Source: CAWABB01 sp963780165 (GTDB lineage: Bacteria > Bacteroidota > Ignavibacteria > UBA10030 > UBA6906). From it: a stretch of 64,000 nucleotides of DNA. The position numbers and the translations under genes are program-made. Positions within the stretch are counted from its first letter, which is position 1. The number at the start of each line of letters is the position of its first letter. The stretch covers positions 868,001-932,000 of the forward strand of contig CAWABB010000001.1 in the NCBI GenBank assembly GCA_963780165.1, read 5' to 3'. This document shows positions 1 through 11,200 of the stretch, piece by piece. The notes under the pieces are model-generated. The model was given only the letters and a program-made list of their open reading frames with translations. It did not search any database and was not told where the DNA came from.

Positions 1-205
1 CATAATATTTCACATCGTAGAGCAAGAGTTTATCGCGCATTGCAGAGGTGGTGGCATTGAGGGAAGCGGCCGAACTGGCAACTGCACTTTTCGGTATCGC
101 TCTCTCTTCGTGGATACTTCTTTGGCCAAACACACACTCCGCATTCATCAAAAGTACTGCAGGAACAAATCCAAGAATGCTCAGCACACGTCGGCCCTGT
201 TTCAT
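1..205 (-). CDS. Exported protein, 3' part cut by window edge
   Basis: The minus-strand frame is open from this ATG to base 1, so the gene continues beyond the window. The start at 205 follows AAAGGAGAG at good spacing. The product begins MKQGRRVLSILGFVPAVLL, a signal peptide with likely cleavage after CVFGQ. An in-frame ATG at 292, with its own GGAGG site, would add 29 residues (MKTLVRFLFVSLWLPAVAY...) that also look like a signal peptide, so the true start is unresolved. It lies downstream of the sensor gene at 477-4679 on the same strand. Too little is visible to name a family. Confidence 0.5.
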   Translation of the reverse strand, partial: MKQGRRVLSILGFVPAVLLMNAECVFGQRSIHEERAIPKSAVASSAASLNATTSAMRDKLLLYDVKYY

Positions 206-476
206 AGACCACTCTCCTTTCTGCGCGTTCTGCGGATATGCCACAGCAGGGAGCCACAGCGAGACGAAAAGAAACCGGACCAATGTCTTCATAATGCCCT
301 CCATGGAGTTTGCGTACGGGCAAAAGGTAAGAATCCGAGGGCGTGGTGGGCCAGAGGGAGACGTAACATTCTTCGGTAGAATTGTCACATCCCACTCTGA
401 TAGTATGAAAGAGGGGAGAACGGGACAGCATGGGGGCTACTTCACTGCGAGTACACTCCGCTTTCGCGCATGCAGA

Positions 477-3400
477 TCACATTCTTCCGACCCGGGCGGG
501 CCCGTTTTCCCTGGCCTCTCCCGGCGTACATCCGAATTGATCTCGAAAACGCTTCGCGAAATAGGAGGAATCGCTGAATCCTACGTTGTATGCGACTTCC
601 GACACTGTCCCTGCGTTCTCTTGAAGCAAAGACATCGCCCGGTGAAGACGCAGAGTCCTTATGAAATCGCCTGCCGACTGGTTCGTCAACGCAGTCAGCT
701 TTCTGTGGAGCTGCATGCGACTCAGCCCGATCTCATCCGCGAGCTGTTCGGCACCGAACCGCTCGTCACCCATGTGCTCTTCCACAAGGCTCATCGCCTT
801 CTGCAGGAACGCATCATCGATCGACGTGATCGCGATCTCACCCGGTTTGAGCACAATCCCCTTGCTGAACCGTTCCCGCAAACTGCGGCGAGACTCGACC
901 AGGTTGTTCACCCGGGCCACCAGCTCGCCTGGCTCAAACGGCTTCACCAGAAAGTCGTCCGCTCCCCGTTCGAGCCCCTCGATCTTGTTCTCGCTGGCCG
1001 CCTTGGCAGTCAGCAGGATCACCGGGATATGGCTTGTCCGTTCATCGCTCTTCAGTACCCGGCACACCTCGTAGCCGTCCTGCTTCGGCATCATGACATC
1101 TGAGATGATCAGGTCCGGGATCGCTTCCTGTGCCCGGCTGATCCCCTCGGCTCCATCTCCAGCCTCTATCACTTCGTAGCTGACCGGCAATGTGTCCCGG
1201 ACGTAGAGGCGCACATCCGCATTGTCGTCGATCACCAGAATGATCGGCCTGTGGCCTGGAGACTGTCCTTCCGTTGCGGCCGGCTCATCCAGCGGGACAC
1301 TCCACTGGTCAGTCTGCCCGGCGAGCATCTCCTGCTCATGTCCCTCTACCGCTGTGCCGATCTCATCGGGTCTCAGGTGCTGCATTCCCAGCGGAAGCCG
1401 GACAACAAACGCCGTGCCTCTGCCCGGCTCGCTCGTCACACGTATTGAGCCGTGATGCAACTCCACCAGTTCCTTCGCCAGGGCCAGCCCGATCCCCGTC
1501 CCCTGCTGCGCGCGCGTGGTTGAATCATCCACCTGGTAGAAACGGTCGAAGACGTGCGCGAGGTTTCCGGAGGATATCCCGATACCGGTATCGGAGACAC
1601 CGACCTCCACCTGGCCCTCTTCGTTGCCACTGTTCTCCCCGATAGCGGGGTGTGCGCGTGACGCGTTGAGGGAAACCGTGATCGTACCTCCATCCGGCGT
1701 GAACTTGAATGCATTGGAGAGAAGATTGTTGAAGATCTTCTCCACCTTCTCTCTATCAAAGTAGCCCTCGACCTTTTCCTCGTTGGCCTTGAACTCAAGC
1801 CTTATCCCTCGCGTGTCGGCAAACGATTGATACAGCATCACAAGTCCGCGGAGGAGTCGCACAAGATCGCACTTTTCTGCCGCAAGCTTCATGCTACCCG
1901 CTTCCAACTTCGAAAGATCCAGCAACTGGTTGATCAGCAGGAGCAGTTTCTGGCCATTCCCATGGACGATATCAAGCAGCTGGCGCCGTTTCTCAGGGGA
2001 TGTGTCGCTCGCAATCATCTGCCGGACCGGCCCGAGGATGAGTGTGAGCGGCGTGCGGAATTCGTGAGAGATGTTAGCGAAGAAGCGGGACTTGAGTCGA
2101 TCTACTGCGGCGAGACGCTCTGCCTGGAGGTGCTCCATCTCCGCCCGCTGCTTCAGGTGGATCTCCCTTACCCTGAGCCGGTAGGCCGTGACGAGCAGAC
2201 CGATGAAAAGGCAGACGTACGAAGCGTATGCCCATCTCGATAGCCACCAGGGCGGAGCTATACTAATGGCCAATGAAATATCCTGGTCAGGCCATTCATC
2301 CCGCATCGATCCGGCTCTTACCTTGAAGGCGTATTCACCCGGACGCAATCCGGGGTATCGCACGAAACGACGCTCACCCGGCTTCACCCACTCCTCCTCT
2401 AACCCTTCAAGTTTGTACGTGTATCGGACCAGGTGTGGGGCGTCAATTTCGATGGCGGCAAATTCGAACTCGATCACATTCTGGGAATGATCCAAAAGCA
2501 TGGAGCCAGTACCACCTGTAAGCGCCGGGGCGAAAGTCGGTTTGTCATTCACTGACATTCTTGTGATGAGCAGAGCGGGTGCCGGACGTCGTGGCTGAAT
2601 ACTGTCGGGGTTCACAATGTTTATCCCTGTTCCCGCGAGAAGCACCGTCCCATCGTCCAGGCATTCCATCACACGCACCTCGCCGCCGACGCCGTCAGAC
2701 GGATCAAAGTCTGTGAATACCCCGGTCGCTGGATCGAGGATTTCAAGACCGTGAGGAATGTTCCTCACCCACAGGCGACCCTTTCTATCGGCACCAAGAG
2801 GGAAGACATGCTTTGTACCTTTCAGAGCGGGATTGGAGAATCTCGAGAATGAACTGGTCGTTGGGTCCCAGAGGTTGATGACAGAAGTGGCGCAGATCCA
2901 GATCCGTCCGGATGCGTCCTCGTACGTCAAACGCGTACGGTCACCGCTCAACGAGCGTGGGTTGGAAGGATCGTGGACATACCGGTCGGTCTTTCCGCTG
3001 ACCGGGTCGATCACCAGGAGTCCGTCATGCTCCGTCGTGACCCACATCTTCCCGTCACGAGCTCTCATAATGGTGTTCGTCCTGACGGTGCCGAGGCTCC
3101 GGAACTCTCCGGACGCAGGAGAGAACTTCATCAAACCGCATTCCCCGCCGGACAACCAGAGTGTATCCCCTGCGCCCTGTGCGATACTCATGATCTCGGG
3201 GCGATTGCCGAACTGACTCGCGTAGCGATAGTTGCTGACCCGTCCGGTAGCAAGGTTGACCCGGTAGAGGCCCAGCCCGGTGGTGCCATACCAGAAATCG
3301 CCATGCGCATCAATCAGCGAGATCGTGCGATCAGGCCACGTGAGATCTGGGTTCTTTCCCTGGAAGACATCAATTGATCTGAGAACTGTCAGGCTCGCGA

Positions 3401-4679
3401 TGTCGATGCGAGAAAGCTTCCCGGCCCATGATGCGAACCAGTAGTGTCCCTCCCGGTCACGATCGACCGTTGCGAAGGGGGTCAACCATCCATTCCGTTC
3501 CTGAACTCCGTAGTGCGGAAAGCGTCGGGATTTGGGACTGACAAAGAATATGCCGCCCGCGTTCGCCCCTGCCCAGAGTGTACCGGTACTGTCAACGGAG
3601 AGAGCTATGGCCTGTCCTCGCGGGGTCTGACCCCACGCCAGGTAGGGATCGCAATGCCCCCGCTCGGGAGAGAATCGATCAAGTCCCTCCGGGGTTGCAA
3701 CCCACAGAGTCCCCTCTCGATCACGTACGATATCCGAGACCTGGTCAGATCTGATCGACAGGTTGTCATGCTTGTTGTGTCTGTAATTCAGGACTGCAGC
3801 ACCGCTCCAGGAAACCCGGAACAGTCCCTCCGCAAACGTCCCCAACCAGAGGGTCCCGTCGGGCTCCTGGTACATGCAGGCAATGGCCAGTGAATCAAGG
3901 CGACGTCCGGCCGCGCCTGGGAGATTCGGGCGTGAAACTAAGAGAGTTGCAGGATCCAGCACGAACAATCCGCCGAGAGAAGCGACAAGAAGCTTCCCGT
4001 CCGATCGCTCGCACATGTCGCTCACTTCGATGTCTCTAGGCCCCAGAGGCAATGAGGTGAAGTGAATACCGTGGGCAAGCGAATCAAAGCCAGAGAAGTC
4101 GGCACTCATTGGGATGTCGATTCGTACAACACCTGTCGACGTTCCCAGCCACAGAGTGCCCCGCCTATCTTCCAGGATTGCATAGACTGATTTTGCCTGG
4201 AGCCATGACGCGTCACCCGGTCGGGGGGTGAAGTTGACGAAGCGTTCACGGAAGGGGTCAAACACACTCAGCCCGGTCTCCCAAGATCCCACCCAGAGAC
4301 GCCTTTTGCTGTCGAATCTCAGCACGGATGTTACGTTCGAGGAGATCGATGTGGAATCGTCCGGGATATTGCGAAAGACCTTGCAGCCGTATCCGTCATA
4401 CTTCTCGAGTCCGTTAGCGGACGAGATCCAGACGGCGCCATCCTGGTCCCGGATCAGACGGTGCATGCTGTTTTCATCGGGGAGACCACTTATCCGCTGG
4501 AAGTGGACAACCGGGAGGAGCTGCTCTTGTGCGAGGAGCGGCTGAATATTTGTGAAGCTGAGGAGGGCCACCAGGGCTACTACCGAGGGTCTGCAGTGGG
4601 TTGGGCCACTGTGCGGAGGAACGCGATCGCGGAATCGAGAAGATCCGATCATGGGTAAATCCCGGGAGACAGCACACAA
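477..4679 (-). CDS. Hybrid two-component sensor/AraC regulator (HTCS)
   Basis: This is a single-polypeptide signalling protein of about 1400 residues. After an N-terminal signal/anchor (ending near LLAQEQ) come many two-component-propeller repeats of the DxxGxLWxGT type, a Y_Y_Y-type domain (YKLEGLEEEWV) and a transmembrane segment near residue 800. The histidine kinase follows, with the phospho-acceptor His near 872 in ISHEFRTP and ATP-binding N, G1 (DTGIGIS) and G2 (GTGIGLAL) boxes. The receiver carries Asp near 1194 in ISDVMMP and Lys in LVKPFE, and an AraC helix-turn-helix ends the protein. The family senses periplasmic ligands, often glycans, and activates neighbouring genes. All key residues are present. 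The paralogue at 8248-12450 has the same architecture. The first Met was kept, but a start about ten residues later (MIGSSRF) is equally possible. Confidence 0.93.
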   Translation of the reverse strand: MCAVSRDLPMIGSSRFRDRVPPHSGPTHCRPSVVALVALLSFTNIQPLLAQEQLLPVVHFQRISGLPDENSMHRLIRDQDGAVWISSANGLEKYDGYGCKVFRNIPDDSTSISSNVTSVLRFDSKRRLWVGSWETGLSVFDPFRERFVNFTPRPGDASWLQAKSVYAILEDRRGTLWLGTSTGVVRIDIPMSADFSGFDSLAHGIHFTSLPLGPRDIEVSDMCERSDGKLLVASLGGLFVLDPATLLVSRPNLPGAAGRRLDSLAIACMYQEPDGTLWLGTFAEGLFRVSWSGAAVLNYRHNKHDNLSIRSDQVSDIVRDREGTLWVATPEGLDRFSPERGHCDPYLAWGQTPRGQAIALSVDSTGTLWAGANAGGIFFVSPKSRRFPHYGVQERNGWLTPFATVDRDREGHYWFASWAGKLSRIDIASLTVLRSIDVFQGKNPDLTWPDRTISLIDAHGDFWYGTTGLGLYRVNLATGRVSNYRYASQFGNRPEIMSIAQGAGDTLWLSGGECGLMKFSPASGEFRSLGTVRTNTIMRARDGKMWVTTEHDGLLVIDPVSGKTDRYVHDPSNPRSLSGDRTRLTYEDASGRIWICATSVINLWDPTTSSFSRFSNPALKGTKHVFPLGADRKGRLWVRNIPHGLEILDPATGVFTDFDPSDGVGGEVRVMECLDDGTVLLAGTGINIVNPDSIQPRRPAPALLITRMSVNDKPTFAPALTGGTGSMLLDHSQNVIEFEFAAIEIDAPHLVRYTYKLEGLEEEWVKPGERRFVRYPGLRPGEYAFKVRAGSMRDEWPDQDISLAISIAPPWWLSRWAYASYVCLFIGLLVTAYRLRVREIHLKQRAEMEHLQAERLAAVDRLKSRFFANISHEFRTPLTLILGPVRQMIASDTSPEKRRQLLDIVHGNGQKLLLLINQLLDLSKLEAGSMKLAAEKCDLVRLLRGLVMLYQSFADTRGIRLEFKANEEKVEGYFDREKVEKIFNNLLSNAFKFTPDGGTITVSLNASRAHPAIGENSGNEEGQVEVGVSDTGIGISSGNLAHVFDRFYQVDDSTTRAQQGTGIGLALAKELVELHHGSIRVTSEPGRGTAFVVRLPLGMQHLRPDEIGTAVEGHEQEMLAGQTDQWSVPLDEPAATEGQSPGHRPIILVIDDNADVRLYVRDTLPVSYEVIEAGDGAEGISRAQEAIPDLIISDVMMPKQDGYEVCRVLKSDERTSHIPVILLTAKAASENKIEGLERGADDFLVKPFEPGELVARVNNLVESRRSLRERFSKGIVLKPGEIAITSIDDAFLQKAMSLVEEHMGDERFGAEQLADEIGLSRMQLHRKLTALTNQSAGDFIRTLRLHRAMSLLQENAGTVSEVAYNVGFSDSSYFAKRFRDQFGCTPGEARENGPARVGRM

Positions 4680-5017
4680 TCCACAATGGGTGGATAGGTC
4701 GATCCCGCGTTAGCGGGACCGGGATTCAGACGACACGAGGAACCAACGGTACCGCGGCAAAATACGGCTCGCGATTGCGAGAATCAAGCAAGAGATCCAC
4801 TTCGCCTGGAATCCCGACCCGCGTCTCCGGACCTCAAGGATTCAGCCCGGGAATCGCCCCCTGCCTTTGCGTCTCTCTAGAGGTCCCGTCCTGAAATAGG
4901 TATACAACAAGTGGAGATATATATGGAAGGACGAGGAGAAGTAAGCAGAGTACGGAAGAGCCTCCGACAAATCGCCGGAGGCTCCTTGTTTTCAAGCAGT
5001 CACGGTTGATCCCATTC
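4680..5017. other. Intergenic region with one hairpin
   Basis: This 338-base gap lies between the hydrolase stop and the sensor start, both on the minus strand. I see no credible gene. It holds the hairpin listed at 4958-4984. The sensor promoter should lie nearer 4700, but I cannot pick a convincing one. Confidence 0.5.
4958..4984 (-). terminator. Terminator-like hairpin
   Basis: Perfect 9-bp arms, GAGCCTCCG and CGGAGGCTC, flank a 9-base loop. It lies about 34 bases beyond the stop of the secreted hydrolase. The T-rich tract follows it on the plus strand (CTTGTTTTC), so on the minus strand it is hairpin-only and the orientation is uncertain. Confidence 0.5.
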
Positions 5018-7918
5018 TCATTGAAGCAATAAGAGCATCCGCGTTTGCACGAAATCTCCCGCGTGCAGCTGGTAAAGGTACACGCCGCTCGCGAGACCCG
5101 AGGCGTCGAATTTGACTTCGTGACCTCCCGCATCCCTCCTTTCATTCACCAATACCGACACCTCTCGTCCGAGGATGTCGAACACGCTCAGCTTGACTTC
5201 CGCCGACCTTGACAATTCGTACCTGATCATCGTGCTCGGGTTGAAGGGATTCGGGTAGTTCTGCAATAGCATGAACGCCCCCGGGACTGCATCCTGTGCG
5301 GCAATGGAGGTAATCGTATAGGTGACTGACAGACGACTGGAGTCCTTGTACATCTTCACACCCGGGATCGTGACCAGGCCACTGTCATATGCGAAGGAAT
5401 CCTTCTGAACCACAACACTGTTAAGCGTGTTCTCCCAGTTGACTATCGACCCCCCTGGAACAAGAAACCCCTGCAATCTTCTCAATGTGACGTCTGTTGT
5501 TGCTGAATCCGGCGCGGGATCGGGACCCAGGGTCGTGGGTAGATCCTTCAACCATAGAGTGACCTCCCATCTATCCGTCGTGTCAGTGATACTGTCATTC
5601 CAATCAAGGTGGCCGTTGATAGACCCTATGGGATCACCGTCCGATGGAGTGCCATCCCCGGGGTCATTGTTGATCACACAGTTGGAGAAGGCTGGATACG
5701 AGAGATTCGTCCGATACTTCGTGAAGAAGGAGAAGTCCGGGAAGCTTGGCTGCCAGGGGGATTGATTGAACGTTTGCGTATGGTCGGACATGCTCCAGAA
5801 AACAAAGGTCCCGTGTCGGAAGGCGTTCACCGAATCGATGAAGGGGATTTTCTCCTCCCACCCCACAGCTTCATCGTTCTTGCCGAAGAAGAGGTATGTG
5901 ACCGGCTCAAAGTCTGTCCGGTGCAGCCCGGCGAGGAACGTTGCATCCAGCCTCTGATTTCTCCTGTACCCTTCGTTCGTGAGGAGGTTCGTCTCACGTG
6001 TCCCCCACTCTCTCAACAGCACCCACGTGGAATTGTCCAACGCGGGCGCATACAGAAAGATGGCGGCGATCTTTGTGGGCATCACCAGAGCGTTCAGGAT
6101 GCCTCCGGCCGCTCCCCCCGAGTATCCGGTCATGTAGGTTCGGGTGCTGTCCACCGGGAGATGACTTGTCGCCCAGTTGACCGTGTGAAGAACTCTGGCG
6201 GAGGTGTAGTCGTAGAGTACCCCGGTACCCGGAACCGGATTTGCGTCTGACTGGATGTCGTAGTTCTCGTGATAACCATAATACGTGGTAAGTCCATCCT
6301 GATTCGGGATCCAGTCATCGATGGTGACAATCCATTCGTTCGGGTCCCCGATTCCTTTCAAATGGTTGACGTACAGGAAACTCTTTCCGTCACCGTGCAT
6401 CCAGAACGTCACAGGATGCGGCGACACGGCCCCCGATTTAACGATGGCGAAGTGAAATGGATAGGAGCCGGCGTTCGTCATCTGCGGATAGATAGACGAA
6501 GTCACCCTGGTCGCGTACTGGACATAGATGTCGTATGTTTTCCCGCTCAGAATTCGGCTTTCCTGCCACACTGGTTGCGGCATCACGACATTCTCGTTCA
6601 CAGGCGACGTTGTCGCATTTGACCCGGCGACGATGGTTGTGTCTTCGAGGTCGCCGACATTCGCTGTGATAGCATAGTAGAACGACCCGGCTGCCGTCGA
6701 TGTCGCAACGAACAGACCTTTGTTGCTTCCAAGCGGCGAGGATGTGGAGTCGATCTTCAGGTATTTGGGCGCCCCTCCGGAAAGCTCCGTGAGGCGCCTG
6801 TTGAGAGCAGAGTTGTCCCGAACATCCCCAAGATTCTGCGCGGACTGGAGCTGGAAACCGTGCTGGATTGGAGCAGCGGATCTGTACAAAGTGTAACGGA
6901 CGTCCGTCGCCGCAAGATTGTCCCATGTTACAAATACCTGTCCGGCCCGGTACGCGGCGCTGATGTTCGCCACCACTTGAGCATCAGACGCCACGATTGC
7001 TGCTCGAACCGTGTCATTGGACCGGTCGCCATCGCCAGCCAGGGAGGTAAATGACGTGAGAGTATGTGCACCGACCGCGGGGGTCCAGCCGTCGAATATC
7101 ACGCCTGCTCTTCCTTTACCCTCCAATGCAGTGACGGTCCTTACCGAGCTATACCCGTCGGGCGAAATCAGGAGAGTCACCGTGAAGGTCTGAGAGGCGA
7201 GCCCGCTGTTTTCGACGTTGACTTTCGGAAGCCGGAGCAACGTCGAAATCGTAGCAGGAACCTCTATCGACCTGAGGGCCACATCGATAGGAGTCTGAGT
7301 ACCAATGATGCAATTGTCCAGATAGAGATTGTTCCCGTACGCGCTCACGGCCTTGAAGCGTACCCTGTTGGTTCCTACTGGCAGGGCATATCGTTTGGTC
7401 GCCCATTGAGTAACGGTCGGCACAAAGATCGCGGATGATATTGGCGGGGCTGTCACGAGGGGACCCGAGACGCCTCCGTTCAACGTCACCAGGGTGGTGT
7501 AGGAGGACCCTCCATCGATAGATGTTTCGATGATCAAACGATCATTCTCCGATGCGTATGTCGCGTATGCATGGTCAAATCGAATTGAATCTCCGGCGGT
7601 AGAGGTGCCCATCGATGCAAGGATCAGGGATTGCGTTGTGCCGCCGGGGGCGTTCCAATTCTCAAATGTGGCACAGGCTGAGCCGACGCCATAGGCACTC
7701 GCGCCGCCAAAACCCGTCCAGTATTGTGAACCGGCAAACTCAAGCGTCCAGCCGGCAGGTGGGAATAATTGGCCTTCAAAATCCTCCGCAACAAATGAAT
7801 TTACGCGGGCAGGACCGGTTGATTGAATCCGGGCGGGCCGGGAATTCTGCGGAAGAGGCTGTCCATGGAGCATGCAAGCGAAAGTCGCGAGAGCCAACAA
7901 AGCAATAGAGGTGCGCAT
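5018..7918 (-). CDS. T9SS-exported serine hydrolase (alpha/beta-hydrolase type)
   Basis: The start at 7918 follows AAAGGGGG and opens a clear signal peptide (MRTSIALLALATFACMLHG). A longer frame to 8020 would put 34 hydrophilic residues ahead of it. Next comes a cleaved-adhesin/choice-of-anchor J domain (EDFEGQLFPPAGWT), then a CARDB-like domain and a fibronectin-III-like stretch (VFVTWDNLAATDVRYTLYR). A hydrolase domain follows with nucleophile-elbow GYSGG (Ser near residue 600), a plausible acid in FFGKNDEAVGW and His in MSDHTQ. The protein ends with a T9SS type A sorting domain (LLQNYPNPFNPSTMIRYEL to VYLYQL). It should therefore be a secreted or surface esterase or peptidase; the substrate is unknown. 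It lies between two HTCS regulators on the same strand, so one of them may control it. Confidence 0.8.
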   Translation of the reverse strand: MRTSIALLALATFACMLHGQPLPQNSRPARIQSTGPARVNSFVAEDFEGQLFPPAGWTLEFAGSQYWTGFGGASAYGVGSACATFENWNAPGGTTQSLILASMGTSTAGDSIRFDHAYATYASENDRLIIETSIDGGSSYTTLVTLNGGVSGPLVTAPPISSAIFVPTVTQWATKRYALPVGTNRVRFKAVSAYGNNLYLDNCIIGTQTPIDVALRSIEVPATISTLLRLPKVNVENSGLASQTFTVTLLISPDGYSSVRTVTALEGKGRAGVIFDGWTPAVGAHTLTSFTSLAGDGDRSNDTVRAAIVASDAQVVANISAAYRAGQVFVTWDNLAATDVRYTLYRSAAPIQHGFQLQSAQNLGDVRDNSALNRRLTELSGGAPKYLKIDSTSSPLGSNKGLFVATSTAAGSFYYAITANVGDLEDTTIVAGSNATTSPVNENVVMPQPVWQESRILSGKTYDIYVQYATRVTSSIYPQMTNAGSYPFHFAIVKSGAVSPHPVTFWMHGDGKSFLYVNHLKGIGDPNEWIVTIDDWIPNQDGLTTYYGYHENYDIQSDANPVPGTGVLYDYTSARVLHTVNWATSHLPVDSTRTYMTGYSGGAAGGILNALVMPTKIAAIFLYAPALDNSTWVLLREWGTRETNLLTNEGYRRNQRLDATFLAGLHRTDFEPVTYLFFGKNDEAVGWEEKIPFIDSVNAFRHGTFVFWSMSDHTQTFNQSPWQPSFPDFSFFTKYRTNLSYPAFSNCVINNDPGDGTPSDGDPIGSINGHLDWNDSITDTTDRWEVTLWLKDLPTTLGPDPAPDSATTDVTLRRLQGFLVPGGSIVNWENTLNSVVVQKDSFAYDSGLVTIPGVKMYKDSSRLSVTYTITSIAAQDAVPGAFMLLQNYPNPFNPSTMIRYELSRSAEVKLSVFDILGREVSVLVNERRDAGGHEVKFDASGLASGVYLYQLHAGDFVQTRMLLLLQ

Positions 7919-8247
7919 ATTGCCCCCTTTCCGGTTGGAAATTGACCAGGGCCAGGTCATCCGCCTCTTCTGCGCAGGAGCAAGCAAAAGGAATTGGTGG
8001 CCATAGTGTTCACGTATCAAAGCTGTCCATGTCAGCTGGAAACCGAAAGGATCAATCCGTTATGCCCGATCCTTGCGTGTTGCGTTGGAAATTACGGCGC
8101 TAGAGGGGCTCGAGCATAATGATCCCGCGCCATAACCGTTTGAAATTGGGACACCATCCGAAAATGCGCAGAATAGAGAAAAAACAGGAGAGGCTTGAGG
8201 GAATTGAGATGCCGCCCGGGTCCCGGGACAAGGCAGGTGCGTCTGGC
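7919..8247. other. Intergenic region, nothing recognised
   Basis: This 329-base stretch lies between the hydrolase start and the stop of the second HTCS gene. The frames here are short and overlap the ends of the neighbours. I found no strong hairpin behind the HTCS stop. The hydrolase promoter is presumably here. Confidence 0.4.
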
Positions 8248-11200
8248 TCAGGACTTCTGGCGACGTACTTCCGAAGGAACCACACCAAATCGTTCCCGGA
8301 AGCAGGTGCTGAAGTAGGTCGGATTTCTGAAGCCGACCTGGAATGCAATGTCCGTGACTGAGCCGACGTTCTTTTCAAGCAGCTCACGGGCCCGCTGCAG
8401 ACGCATGTACTGGATAAACTCGGCAGGCGCAAGATCCGTAAGGGCGTGAAGCTTTCGACCGAGGTGTCTTCGACTCAGGCAGACCTCGCCCGCAAGCTCA
8501 TCGACACCGAAATTCTCGTCCCCGAGATTCTTCTCCACGACATCCATGATCTTCTTGAGCAAATCATCATCAAGGGACGTTACTGCCACTTCACCGGGCT
8601 TGAGGAGCACCCCGGCTGAGAATTTCGCCCGGAGCTGACGCCGCTGCTCAATCAGATTCCGCACCCGCGCGATAAGTTCTTTCGAATCAAACGGCTTCGT
8701 CACATAGTCATCAGCCCCGGTTTCCAACCCTTCGATCTTGCTCTCGGTTCCCGCCCGGGCGGTCAGGAGAATGACCGGGACGTGACTGGTCCGCACATCC
8801 TGCTTCAACGCCCGGCAGAGTTCCATCCCATCCCTTTTGGGCATCATCAGATCGCTGATCACGATGTCCGGCACCGTTTCTATCGCCTGATCATATCCCT
8901 CTTCCCCGTTCTCTGCCTCAAGCACCGCATACTCTGCTTCCAGGAACTCTCGAATATACCCGCGGAGATCCGCATTGTCCTCGACAACCAGCACAATCGG
9001 CTTTCCATCCGGCGATGGAGGGGCAAAACTATCCACCGACTGCCCGGGAGACACAACGGCAGAAGGAAGCCTGGGCACCTCGCCTATGACGGGAGATTCA
9101 GCGATCTCATCCCGTCGATACGCAGACTCTCCCACCGGCAGGGTTACCGTGAATACCGATCCCTTCCCTGGGGTGCTCTGGGCGGCGATTCTCCCCCCAT
9201 GAAGCTCCACAAGCTCCTTCGTCAGCGCCAGACCGATTCCAGTCCCTTCGGTTGCGTGAGTCTCATCGGCACGGTAGAAGCGGTCAAATACGTGGGGAAG
9301 GTCTTCCGTTGAGATGCCGGGGCCTGTGTCGGAGATCCTGATTTCCAGGAATTCTATGGCGTACCCGTCCTTGCGGGCAATATGATTCGCGGGGTCACGA
9401 GAGACAGAACGTTGACCCTTCGATACCTGCAATGACACCGAAATGATGCCGCCTTCAGGGGAGAACTTGAGCGCATTGGACATCAAGTTATTGAGGATCT
9501 TCTCGAGTTTGTCCGTGTCGAAGAAGCAGGTGGCTGTGGCAATCTCCGTGTGGAAATCCAACGCGATCTTCTTTCTCTCGGCCCACGATTCGAACGACAT
9601 CACCGTCCGGCGCAGAAACTCGACCACATCATTCCGGGACACCTGCAGTTTCATCGTGCCCGATTCCAGGTGGGACAGATCGAGAAGTTGGTTGACGAGT
9701 GCGTACAATCTCTCTGCGTTGTTCTTGATGAGGTGGAGTTTCTGACGCGTCGAAGGTTCCTGCGTCGATTCAATCGCCTGTTCAGCCGGCCCAAGCATCA
9801 GAGTAAGCGGCGTCCTGAATTCGTGGGAAATGTTCGCGAAGAAACGGGACTTCATGCGGTCGACCTCGGCAAGATGTTCCGCCTGGAAGTGTTCCAACTC
9901 CGCGCGATCCTTCAATCGTGCCTGGTTCAGCCGCACCCGGTAGATGGTGACGAGAAGCGCGGTCCCGAGGAAAAGGTAGAAGCCGTAAGCCCAGAGCGAT
10001 CGCCACCAGGGTGGCGCTATGCTGAAGGCGCATGCGGTTTCCCGTCCCAGCCATTCCCCCCGGGACGAGGTCGCCCTCACACGGAATGTGTAGTCGCCCG
10101 GACCAAGTGCGGTGTAACGGACATACCGGCGATCCAGCGGTTTGATCCAGTCAGGTTCGAGCCCTTCCAGTCTGTATTCGTATTCCACAAGCTGCGGGGC
10201 ATCAATGTCGATCGCCGCAAACATGAACTCGAGGACATTCTTGTCATACGAGAACTGAAGCGTGCGGGACTCGACGACACCCGGCAGGGGGATCAGTAAC
10301 GTATCGTTCACGCGAAGCTGCGTGATGACCAGGGGAGGTGCCCGGCGGTCGACGTGGAGGCTGTCGGGATGAATGATGTTCACGCCGGCCGTACCGGTCA
10401 GGAGGATCTTCCCATCGTCAAGGAGCTGCATGTCGGTGGGCGAACCACAGAGCCCGTTGTCAGGATCGAGATTCGTGAACCTGCCGGTCACAGGGTCAAG
10501 CAACGAGAGGCCATGGGCGACATACCGTATCCACAGCCTTCCTTTCACGTCTTGACCAATCGGCAAGGCGAAGAGCGCATCTTCGAACTGCGGGTTCGGA
10601 TAGAAAGTGAAAGACGTGTGTGCAGGATCCCGGACATTGATGCCTTTCCCGGTTCCCACCCAGATGCGACCAGTGGGATCCTCGTATGCCACCCGCGTGA
10701 CATCGTCACTCAGAGAATGAGGGTCTGATGCATTGTGCACAACCCTGGCTACCTCCCCGGTGGCACGCTGATAGGCAATAAGCCCTCTCCCCTCCGTGGT
10801 GATCCAGAGAGAACTGTCCCTGGCTCGGAGCAGGGCAATCACCTCATAACTGAACCCCAGGGGAAGGAAGGTCCCGTGTGCAGGATCAAACAGGGATAGT
10901 CCGTCGGGTTCCGTGCCGATCCAGAGGGAATCGCCAGGCCCCTGCGCGATACTTCTGATTCCGACAGAGTTTCGGTTGAGGCGATGGTCGTAGTTGTCGA
11001 TCCTCCTCGAACGAAGATTGACTTTGTAGAGGCCCCGGTCGTAGGCCGCGTACCAGAAGTTCCCGCGCGCGTCGAGGAGCGAGACGGTGCGGTCGGGAGT
11101 CTCGTAGAAGAGCTGAGACTTGCCACCATAGACGTCAATCGTGCTGGTCACGATTCTGGTCGCGGTCTCGATCTGCAGTAGGTTCCCCTGGGAGAAACAC

